Assembly: GCA_025354645.1 (NCBI GenBank)
Contig: JANXML010000309.1
Location: 1 to 37,413, forward strand
Source of the DNA: Arcicella sp.
GTDB lineage: Bacteria > Bacteroidota > Bacteroidia > Cytophagales > Spirosomataceae
Direction of reading: 5' to 3'
DNA length: 37,413 nucleotides
The notes under the pieces are model-generated. The model ran no database searches and was not told the origin of the DNA. It saw only the letters and a list, made by a program, of their open reading frames with translations. Below are positions 8,958 through 16,486 of this stretch, piece by piece; position 1 is the first letter of the stretch; the number at the start of each line of letters is the position of its first letter. Both the position numbers and the translations under genes were made by a program.

Positions 8958-10127
8958 ATGGAGAAAAAATTGCCCTATAACAAGGAGAATAATTATTCGG
9001 AAGACCTTGCCTGTCAACGAAGAACATTCATTTCTGAACAAACAAACGTAGAATTTAAGCATATTGATGAATATTCATTTGAGCCGTCTATACTGCCTGG
9101 AAACATTGAAAACTTTTCGGGAATAGCTCAAGTTCCCATTGGTTTTGCGGGTCCTTTGAAGGTTTTGGGCGAATTTGCACAAGGAGATTTTTATATTCCG
9201 TTGGCAACGACAGAAGGGACTTTGGTGGCAAGTTATAATCGGGGCATGAAATTACTTTCCGAGGCGGGTGGTGTTACTTGTACCGTTTTGGACGATTCAA
9301 TGCAAAGAGCTCCCATTTTTGTTTTTGAAAATGCTCGCTTTTCTAAGGTTTTTGGACAGTGGATTACAGATAATTTTACCCAAATAAAAGCCAAAGCAGA
9401 AGAGACAACCAAGTCTGGAAAACTGATTGATATTGAGCAATATACCGTTGGAAAATTACGGTGGTTACGTTTTAATTATACCACTGGTGATGCAGCAGGA
9501 CAGAATATGGTGACAAAAGCAACGCATCATGCTTGTCATTGGATGCTTGAAAAAGGGATTGAAGGGTTGGAACATTTTTCGATGGCTGCGAATTTGGATA
9601 CTGATAAAAAACATTCCCAAATCAATACGCTTCAAACTCGAGGAAAGCGAGTAGTTGCCGAAGCGACTATTCCAAGTGATTTATTAACAAAAATCATGCA
9701 CACTTCTGGAAAAGCGATGTATCGACAAAGGCAATTATCAAATATGGGAGCATTCTTGGCAAATTCGAGTAACAATGGTTCTCATTCAGCAAATGCACTA
9801 ACCGCCATGTTTATTGCCACAGGACAAGATGTAGCCAATATTGCCGAATCATCAGCGGCGTTAACTTATTCAGAATTAAAAGAAAATGGTGATTATTATT
9901 GGTCAATAACGATTCCTTCGCTCATTGTGGCAACTCACGGTGGTGGAACGGGTTTGCCAACCCAGCGAGAATGTTTGGAAATGTTGGGTTGTTTTGGGAA
10001 AGATAAAGTTAATAAATTAGCCGAGATTATGGTAGCGGTCGTGTTGGCAGGAGAAATATCTTTGGGTTCAGCGATTGTGGCAAATGAATGGGTAAGCAGT
10101 CATGAGCAGTTTGGTCGTAATCGGTAA
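8958..10127 (+). CDS. Hydroxymethylglutaryl-CoA reductase
   Basis: ORF 8949-10127, ATG at 8958; TTEGTLVASYNRG, TDKKHSQINTLQTRGKRVVAEATI, GGGTGLPTQRECLEMLG, C-terminal SSHEQFGRNR. Confidence 0.9.
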   Translation: MEKKLPYNKENNYSEDLACQRRTFISEQTNVEFKHIDEYSFEPSILPGNIENFSGIAQVPIGFAGPLKVLGEFAQGDFYIPLATTEGTLVASYNRGMKLLSEAGGVTCTVLDDSMQRAPIFVFENARFSKVFGQWITDNFTQIKAKAEETTKSGKLIDIEQYTVGKLRWLRFNYTTGDAAGQNMVTKATHHACHWMLEKGIEGLEHFSMAANLDTDKKHSQINTLQTRGKRVVAEATIPSDLLTKIMHTSGKAMYRQRQLSNMGAFLANSSNNGSHSANALTAMFIATGQDVANIAESSAALTYSELKENGDYYWSITIPSLIVATHGGGTGLPTQRECLEMLGCFGKDKVNKLAEIMVAVVLAGEISLGSAIVANEWVSSHEQFGRNR

Positions 10128-10177
10128 TGAAAATACAACATGGATTTTCGCAGATTTTTTAAGTAAAATTTCATTTA

Positions 10178-10291
10178 TTAGCTTTTTCCTAAATCAGACA
10201 AAGAGATTTCTGTTTGCTTGTCCAATATAAAATCAAGCCTATTTTGATTTGACTTTGAAGGTTTGAAAGCAATAACTTTCTCTGGTTTCAT
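10178..10291 (-). CDS. Possible small protein (37 aa), uncharacterised
   Basis: Minus-strand ATG...TAA reading MKPEKVIAFKPSKSNQNRLDFILDKQTEISLSDLGKS in an otherwise empty ~450-bp gap; below the ORF track size cut-off. Confidence 0.35.
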   Translation of the reverse strand: MKPEKVIAFKPSKSNQNRLDFILDKQTEISLSDLGKS

Positions 10292-10606
10292 ACTTATATA
10301 AAGTCAGCAACTTATACGTAAACAGTTTAAGTTACTTCGTTTTCTTTTTTAACAAAAAAATAAGTTTTTCATTTTTTTATCCTAACCCCAAAATACCGTA
10401 TCCGATTTTAACGAAAATAAAAGCAACTTTTTAACGTTTTTTTACTAAATTTGTATTCCCATTTTTATATAAAATTGATTTTACTGTTTGTTTTATTGCA
10501 AACTTTAAGAGCCAATCCATTCTTAACTAACAAGTAATTAAAACATTTTACAAAATTTAATTTACTGATAATCAGTGTTTTAAATTGTTTGAGTTGCTTT
10601 TTCATT

Positions 10607-11143
10607 ATGATTTTTAAAAGTGTTTATGTTACCGTATTTCTTGCTTTTGCTAAATTAACCAATCCCTCAACAGACGACAAAGCCAATTCAGGCACTGCTT
10701 CGTTTTATGCTAAAAAATTTGAGGGTAAACGTACCACAAGCGGACAACGCTACCGAGCCACTGAACGCACCGCCGCACATCGAACTTATCCTTTCGGAAC
10801 TTTACTGGAAATCACAAATCAAGACAATGGACGTAAAACCATCGTAAGAATTAATGACCGAGGTCCTCATGCAAAAACAAGATTAATTGATTTGTCGTAT
10901 TTAGCCGCAAAAGATTTAGGATTAATAAGCAGTGGCACTGCTGACGTTACGCTTAAAGTAATTTCATTGGGCAAACCATCTAATTTTCAAGAAGATGAAG
11001 TTGAAACAATAGAAACATCAACTGCTTCAATATTTCCCCAATTTAAAACTGATTTTTTAGAGAAAAAACATCAGTATATTAATGTAGTGAAACAATCAGA
11101 TGGCAATTCTAAGATTGTTTATTCGGATGTAAAACTTAAATAA
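10607..11143 (+). CDS. RlpA-like double-psi beta-barrel septal ring protein
   Basis: GTASFYAKKFEGKRTTSGQRYRATERTAAHRTYPFGTLLEITN...VRINDRGPHAKTRLIDLSYLAAKDLGL; ATG 10607 preferred over TTG 10589. Confidence 0.9.
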   Translation: MIFKSVYVTVFLAFAKLTNPSTDDKANSGTASFYAKKFEGKRTTSGQRYRATERTAAHRTYPFGTLLEITNQDNGRKTIVRINDRGPHAKTRLIDLSYLAAKDLGLISSGTADVTLKVISLGKPSNFQEDEVETIETSTASIFPQFKTDFLEKKHQYINVVKQSDGNSKIVYSDVKLK

Positions 11144-11160
11144 TTACAATTTGCAGGTTC

Positions 11161-11188
11161 GTGAGTTGTGATTTTAAACCACAACTCA
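11161..11188. terminator. Hairpin between convergent genes
   Basis: gtgagttgtg...cacaactcac inverted repeat between rlpA-like (+) and the protease gene (-). Confidence 0.55.
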
Positions 11189-11198
11189 CTAATCTAAA

Positions 11199-12560
11199 TC
11201 ATCGAATAGTTACATAGCTTCCCTTCACCCAACGCCCCGTTCCAATCCGATAAAAAGTATCTTTCTCTTCAAAAATCGTTACGGGTGTATTAATTTTCAG
11301 TTTTTCCAAACCCGCAAAATTTGTCCCTGCTCCTGCCCTAACGTTAACGCCTTCATAATTAATAATTCCTTTCCGTTGTGGTATTACAAAAATCAAATAA
11401 TCAGAACTTACCCAACCGCCTGTATTTAATTTAAACCAAATATTTGTTTGCTCTGTAAGCGTAACTTTTGTTCCAGTTTTTATTTTGGACAAAGAAGAAA
11501 ATGTAGTCCCAGGTCCCGACCTCACATTCAAATCAATGGGTGAATTTGTCGTTGCTGTCATGGGGAAAATTGCACTTGGAGTAACGGGTGTATCGTTGAT
11601 TTTGAAATGAACATTTAATTGTGCAAGCACATAATCAATATGATTTGCCCACGTCATTTGTGGTGAATTTGTTGTGGCTGGAACTCCCGCAAACAACAAG
11701 CCCACTACTTTATTTTGCTCATTTACAATCACAGAACCAGAGTCTCCTGAATTACTAAAAATAGCGTTTTTAGTAGTATCAGGCACGATAACTATCTGAT
11801 GTTGAAACATAATTGGCGTACCTTGAATGGCAGTTGTGGCATCAATGCCATCAATAATTCCATAGGTTAATTCGGTTGTTCGTCCACGCTTTCTGACCTT
11901 TGTTCCCAAAGTTGCTTTTGCCGAACCAGCAATTTTACCAATTCCCAAAATCTCTTCCGTGAAAGGTCTTGAACTTTGATATTCAATCACGGCTGCATCA
12001 ACGGTTGGATTAATAGCAAAGCGGGCTAATTTCCCAATATTTGCATTTGGAAAAGGTTTACCATCATCTCCTACCAAGTTAGGTTGGTCAAAGACATCAC
12101 CAACTTTTCCTGAGCGTTCTTCGGTTTGCGAAATCATCACTTTTGTCACGTGATGATTGGTCAAAAACATCGGTTTTCCCGTTAAATTATCACGAACAAT
12201 CGCTCCCAGAGTTCCTTGTTCTGAAATCAGAGCTACCGTTCCATCCGCTTCAATCAGCCTAAACTTTTCACTCTGTCCAAAACTAATCCCTCCCATGATG
12301 GGTGTATAAGGGCTGTCGTCGGCATGGAAAGAAGCACAAGCCTCAATTACATCCGTTTTAATTCCTCGAATGGTTTTAGGAATTTTACTCGCTTTTGGTA
12401 TATTAGTCTGTTTTTCAACCACATACACTCGAATAACAATTTGTTTTGTTCGTTTTCCGTTTTTGTATTTATACCCAACATCAACGCCCGTAACGCCTTC
12501 ACGAGTCAATAATTCAAGTTCAATTTCTCTTTTTTGAGTAATTATTTCTTCAATTTCCAT
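11199..12560 (-). CDS. Chymotrypsin-like (S1-type) serine peptidase with two C-terminal SH3 (SH3b) repeats
   Basis: 453 aa; FLTNHHV, PTVDAAVIEY, SNSGDSGSVI as H/D/S; LNVRSGPGTTFSSLSKIKTGTKV and VNVRAGAGTNFAGLEKLKINTPV SH3 repeats. Confidence 0.8.
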   Translation of the reverse strand: MEIEEIITQKREIELELLTREGVTGVDVGYKYKNGKRTKQIVIRVYVVEKQTNIPKASKIPKTIRGIKTDVIEACASFHADDSPYTPIMGGISFGQSEKFRLIEADGTVALISEQGTLGAIVRDNLTGKPMFLTNHHVTKVMISQTEERSGKVGDVFDQPNLVGDDGKPFPNANIGKLARFAINPTVDAAVIEYQSSRPFTEEILGIGKIAGSAKATLGTKVRKRGRTTELTYGIIDGIDATTAIQGTPIMFQHQIVIVPDTTKNAIFSNSGDSGSVIVNEQNKVVGLLFAGVPATTNSPQMTWANHIDYVLAQLNVHFKINDTPVTPSAIFPMTATTNSPIDLNVRSGPGTTFSSLSKIKTGTKVTLTEQTNIWFKLNTGGWVSSDYLIFVIPQRKGIINYEGVNVRAGAGTNFAGLEKLKINTPVTIFEEKDTFYRIGTGRWVKGSYVTIR

Positions 12561-12651
12561 GAGATAATAATGATAAAATTTCTAATTAAGCGAAATAAAT
12601 GTACGAAAATTTCCAACTTAATTACCTTAACTTTACGTAAAATAAGCAACA

Positions 12652-13401
12652 TTGGAAATAATAATTAACCATAATTTTGATGGAAAAATCTGGAATTCAA
12701 CATTTTCAAATGAATATTGTGTATTAGAAATTAGAGACGATTTGATTCGGCAAGTAAGTTTTTCGTGTTTTAATTTATTAACAGGACAGATTTTATGGGA
12801 AAATCTAAAACCCGAAAAATCTTGGTGGTTAAGTTTAGTGGGAATTTTCGATGAATATTTATTTTTACATAAATATTCATCGAACCAAAAACCACAGATA
12901 GAAAATTTATTTGTGATAGATATTACTACGTCAGAAATAATTTTGAAATTAGAAAAAGCTACTTTCTATAATTACCAACAAAATTTTTTAACTATTTCTG
13001 ATTTGAATAGTAATTTAAAAACCATAAAAATTGGCTCACCTCGAAAATCAACTGACAGTGTTGAAAATATTATAAAAGTCTTGTCAGAAAAAGTCAGTCA
13101 CTACCCAGAAGACAGTCCTCATTTTCCAACAATTTATAAGTTTTTGTATCGTTTATTGAAAGTTGATGCGGTAAAAGCAGTAGATTATCTTGAAATCAGT
13201 AACAAGATTATAATTTCTTACTATATTTACAGAGATAAATCGTTTCTAAATTATCTTTTGGTAACTAATCAGTCTCGTCAGATTTTATTAAATGACCTGA
13301 TTGCGGAAACCGAAGGCATTGGAATTGATACTTTCACTGTTAAATCCGATACTTTGTTATATGTCAAAAATCAAACTCAATTCGTCGGTTATAAGTTATA
13401 A
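12652..13401 (+). CDS. DUF4905-like hypothetical protein (TTG start)
   Basis: 249 aa; HNFDGKIWNSTF...LTGQILWENLKPEKSWWLSLVGIFDEYLFLHKY; beta-propeller-like repeat character. Confidence 0.6.
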   Translation: MEIIINHNFDGKIWNSTFSNEYCVLEIRDDLIRQVSFSCFNLLTGQILWENLKPEKSWWLSLVGIFDEYLFLHKYSSNQKPQIENLFVIDITTSEIILKLEKATFYNYQQNFLTISDLNSNLKTIKIGSPRKSTDSVENIIKVLSEKVSHYPEDSPHFPTIYKFLYRLLKVDAVKAVDYLEISNKIIISYYIYRDKSFLNYLLVTNQSRQILLNDLIAETEGIGIDTFTVKSDTLLYVKNQTQFVGYKL

Positions 13402-14341
13402 CCCGAAATCCGCCCTAAAAACTGCTCTTACTTGTGCATTATCAACCGTCGCTTTATCATCATTTTCGAATGGAATGATGAAGGATTCAGTAGGTATTAA
13501 AAAAGAGGCAGGCAAAACTTTTGTTTTGTTCAAAGTAGAACCTAAGCAAACGCTTTTCTCGATTGTGAAACGTTATGGAAGTTCGGTTGCAGAATTTAAA
13601 GCTGCCAATCCAGGACTTTCCGAAAGTGTGAATGTGGGTCAGACCATCAAAATTCCGTATAAAGGAATCGTTGTGGCTTCTGCACCTAAATATGTTCCGC
13701 CCGCTCCAACAACAACACCCGTGCCAACTCCTCCCACTGAAACTGTAAAAATGGTTTCGCACGTAGTTGAATCTGGACAAGGTCTATACGCAGTTGCCAC
13801 CAAGTATAAGATTACAATGGCAGATTTGCGTAAATGGAACAATCTTACAACCGATGCGTTGGCTTCGGGTCAGGTGCTTATCGTGGATGCTCGTGAATAT
13901 GAGCGTGCCAAAAAATCGGGTGAACTACCAGCAAAAGGGGAAGTTGTGAAAGTAGAAGATACCAATATGGGTAATAATTCTACTACTACCACACAAAAAC
14001 CTGCCGCAGAACCAGTTGATGCCAGCGAGGCAAAAACTTCAACGGAAACTTCAAAGACTTCTTCGGGATATAGAAAAACTGTTGAAACTGGTTTGGCTGA
14101 ATTAATTGATGTTGAAGATAAATCTGGAAAATATTTGGGTTTACATCGTTCTGCCCCTGCGGGAACGCTTGTAAACGTGAAAAATTCATCAAATGGTCAG
14201 AGCATTTGGGTGAAAATTGTGGGAAAATTGCCAGATATTGGCTCTGATAAAGTTATTATTAAATTATCGCCAAGAGCATTTGAAAAATTAAATCCTTCCG
14301 ACAAAAGAATAAGAGCGGAAATAAGTTATATGACCCCTTAG
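13361..14341 (+). CDS. LysM-domain protein with RlpA-like C-terminal domain
   Basis: Two LysM units (FKVEPKQTLFSIVKRYGSSVAEFKAANPG; HVVESGQGLYAVATKYKITMADLRKWNNL); C-terminal HRSAPAGTLVNVKNSSNGQSIWVKIVGKLPDIGSDKVIIKLS; ATG 13361 overlaps the upstream gene by 41 bp. Confidence 0.85.
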   Translation: MSKIKLNSSVISYNPKSALKTALTCALSTVALSSFSNGMMKDSVGIKKEAGKTFVLFKVEPKQTLFSIVKRYGSSVAEFKAANPGLSESVNVGQTIKIPYKGIVVASAPKYVPPAPTTTPVPTPPTETVKMVSHVVESGQGLYAVATKYKITMADLRKWNNLTTDALASGQVLIVDAREYERAKKSGELPAKGEVVKVEDTNMGNNSTTTTQKPAAEPVDASEAKTSTETSKTSSGYRKTVETGLAELIDVEDKSGKYLGLHRSAPAGTLVNVKNSSNGQSIWVKIVGKLPDIGSDKVIIKLSPRAFEKLNPSDKRIRAEISYMTP

Positions 14342-14348
14342 TTCAGTG

Positions 14349-14451
14349 AACAGTTATCAGTAAGCAGTTATAAAAATCAATAATCGTTATTTTTATTATG
14401 ATTTTGGCAACTATTTTTACTGATAACTGTTAATTGATTACTGATAACTGT
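14349..14451. repeat. Heptamer-type inverted/tandem repeat (AACAGTTATCAGTAA / TTACTGATAACTGTT)
   Basis: aacagttatcagtaa at 14349-14363; reverse complement at 14417-14431 and again at 14438-14451. Confidence 0.75.
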
Positions 14452-14457
14452 ACAAAG

Positions 14458-14622
14458 ATGCCCCGCAATAAGCGACAAATTACCTTCGGACATATTGTTT
14501 TTAATGTCCTATACACATTGGCTTTTCCTGCCATTGCCACCTTTGCCTTTTTATATACTGCTTTGGTTTGGCTGTTTTCAATTCCTTCAAGAATTATTGC
14601 TTTTTTTGCTTCCAAAATGTAG
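14458..14622 (+). CDS. Small hydrophobic membrane protein
   Basis: 54 aa MPRNKRQITFGHIVFNVLYTLAFPAIATFAFLYTALVWLFSIPSRIIAFFASKM; ATG just after the repeat. Confidence 0.5.
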   Translation: MPRNKRQITFGHIVFNVLYTLAFPAIATFAFLYTALVWLFSIPSRIIAFFASKM

Positions 14623-14669
14623 GACAGGTTTCTAACCTGTTAACAAAACAAGTTAGAAACCTGTTTTAC
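14619..14669. repeat. Nested palindromic intergenic repeat, copy 1 (GTAGGACAGGTTTCTAACCTGTT / AACAAGTTAGAAACCTGTTTTAC)
   Basis: 23-nt imperfect inverted arms; each arm contains ACAGGTTNNNAACCTGT or a near match. Confidence 0.8.
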
Positions 14670-14683
14670 AAAAAAAACTCAAA

Positions 14684-15454
14684 ATGACTTCCTACGTTGC
14701 TGATTTATTAGAACAAAAATATTTGCAATACAATCAGCCCAATTTTATTCCGAACGATCCAGTTTGTATTCCTCATCTTTTTACACAAAAACAAGACATC
14801 GAAATTATGGGATTTTGGTCGGCTGTTTTGGCTTGGGGACAACGCAAAACGATTATCAATAAATGTAAAGAATTGATAAATTTAATGGATAATGCTCCTT
14901 ATGATTTTGTGGTTAATCATCAAGATTCTGACTTGAAAAGGATGCTAAATTTTAAACATCGGACTTTCAATGATACCGATACACTCTATTTTATGGCATG
15001 GTTTAAAGATTTTTATAGTCGTCATGAAAGCTTGGAAGAGGCATTTTTAACTGAAAATTCAGAAATTGAGGTAAATACCAGACAAAACCTTATCATTTTT
15101 CACGACCGTTTTTTTAACTTAGAAGATTATCCCGAAAGAACACGTAAACACATTGCCACGCCTGTAAGAAATTCATCTTGTAAACGCATGAATATGTTTT
15201 TGAGATGGATGGTTAGGCAGGATGATAAAGGAGTAGATTTTGGTATCTGGACAAACTTGAAGCCTTCGCAATTGATATGTCCTTGTGATGTTCATGTGGA
15301 CAGAGTGGCACGACTTTTAGGACTTATTGAAAGACCAAAACCAGATTGGCAAACGGCAGTTGAACTTACTGAAAACCTAAAACAACTCGACCCAAACGAC
15401 CCCGTGAAATATGATTTTGCCCTTTTTGGGTTGGGCGTTGAAGGGGAAATGTAG
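14684..15454 (+). CDS. TIGR02757 / DUF2400 family protein
   Basis: 256 aa; GFWSAVLAWGQRKTIINKCKELI, KRMNMFLRWMVRQDDKGVDFGIW, CPCDVHVDRVARLLGL, DPVKYDFALFGLGV. Confidence 0.88.
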   Translation: MTSYVADLLEQKYLQYNQPNFIPNDPVCIPHLFTQKQDIEIMGFWSAVLAWGQRKTIINKCKELINLMDNAPYDFVVNHQDSDLKRMLNFKHRTFNDTDTLYFMAWFKDFYSRHESLEEAFLTENSEIEVNTRQNLIIFHDRFFNLEDYPERTRKHIATPVRNSSCKRMNMFLRWMVRQDDKGVDFGIWTNLKPSQLICPCDVHVDRVARLLGLIERPKPDWQTAVELTENLKQLDPNDPVKYDFALFGLGVEGEM

Positions 15455-15460
15455 TTTTTT

Positions 15461-15515
15461 GTAGAACAGGTTTCCAACCTGTCTTAATCGCTGACAGGTT
15501 GGAAACCTGTCCTAC
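15461..15515. repeat. Nested palindromic intergenic repeat, copy 2 (GTAGAACAGGTTTCCAACCTGTC / GACAGGTTGGAAACCTGTCCTAC)
   Basis: 23-nt inverted arms with one mismatch, 9-nt spacer; same family as 14619-14669. Confidence 0.85.
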
Positions 15516-15522
15516 TAAAACA

Positions 15523-16467
15523 ATGAAAATTACCAAAGAACCTTTTGGACAATTTACTGAATATGTCCTTACAAATCCTGAAACTGGTGAAGCTCTTTAT
15601 ATTTTGCCAGAATACGGTGGAATGATTCGTAGAATGACTTTGCACAAAGAGGGACATTTGCACCACGTTATTGATGTTGCTAATAGTCCTGAGCAACTTT
15701 TAGGAACCATGTCCGCTTATCCTTCGGCTCATTTATTTCCTTGGGGAAATCGTGTGAGAGATGGAAAATATAGTTTCCAAGATGCTGATTATCAATTATC
15801 TATCAATGAAATTGGCTTTAACAATGCTATTCACGGTTTTGTGAGTTTTGCTAATTTTGAAGTAGTTGAAGAGCAAGTGAATGAGATGGAAGCTATTTTA
15901 ACTTTAAGGTATAATTACAAGGGAACACAGTTTGGTTTTCCTTTTCCTTTTATCCTGGATATTCAACATATTTTTAGCTCCGATGAAGGATTAGAAATAA
16001 ATTATACCGTCAAGAATACTGGACATAAATCAATGCCAATGGTTTTAGGGTGGCATCCATATTTCAAAATTGAAGGCGAAACTGCCGACGACTGGCAAAT
16101 AGATTTCCCCGCAACGCATCAATATAAATCTGACAGTCAGATGATTTCGGCAGATAAGGTTGAAGTAGATTTTAAAGGGAATATGGAATTAAAAGGAAAG
16201 ACGTTAGATGCTGTTTTTGAGATTGAACCTTCCAGTAAAGTTGAAGCAAAATTACATTCTCCCCAAAAAAATATGACGATAAATGTGTGGCAGGAGGGCT
16301 TGAAGGGCGGTTTTACATTTATGGTTGTATATATTCCTGCTACACGAGATTGCATTGCAATTGAACCCATGACGGGAAATACGGATGCTTTCAATTCAAG
16401 CGATGGCTTATTGACTTTGGAAGCTGGAAAGACTTTTGAGATTGGTTGTGGGGTTTATATTTCTTAA
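15523..16467 (+). CDS. Aldose 1-epimerase family protein
   Basis: SAYPSAHLFPWGNRVRDGKYSF, NAIHGFVSF, VLGWHPYFKI, IAIEPMTGNTDAFN; ATG 15523 preferred over TTG 15499 within the repeat. Confidence 0.87.
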   Translation: MKITKEPFGQFTEYVLTNPETGEALYILPEYGGMIRRMTLHKEGHLHHVIDVANSPEQLLGTMSAYPSAHLFPWGNRVRDGKYSFQDADYQLSINEIGFNNAIHGFVSFANFEVVEEQVNEMEAILTLRYNYKGTQFGFPFPFILDIQHIFSSDEGLEINYTVKNTGHKSMPMVLGWHPYFKIEGETADDWQIDFPATHQYKSDSQMISADKVEVDFKGNMELKGKTLDAVFEIEPSSKVEAKLHSPQKNMTINVWQEGLKGGFTFMVVYIPATRDCIAIEPMTGNTDAFNSSDGLLTLEAGKTFEIGCGVYIS

Positions 16468-16486
16468 CCCCACAACTTTAAATACT

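Noticed and set aside
13487-14192. Alternative-frame ORFs over the LysM gene
   Set aside because: The LysM frame has clear domain repeats; the others have none.
14430-14622. 61-aa minus-strand ORF and the TTG-started 62-aa plus-strand ORF
   Set aside because: The extra residues come from the AACTGATAACTG repeat; ATG 14458 gives a more credible small membrane protein and the antisense ORF has no support.
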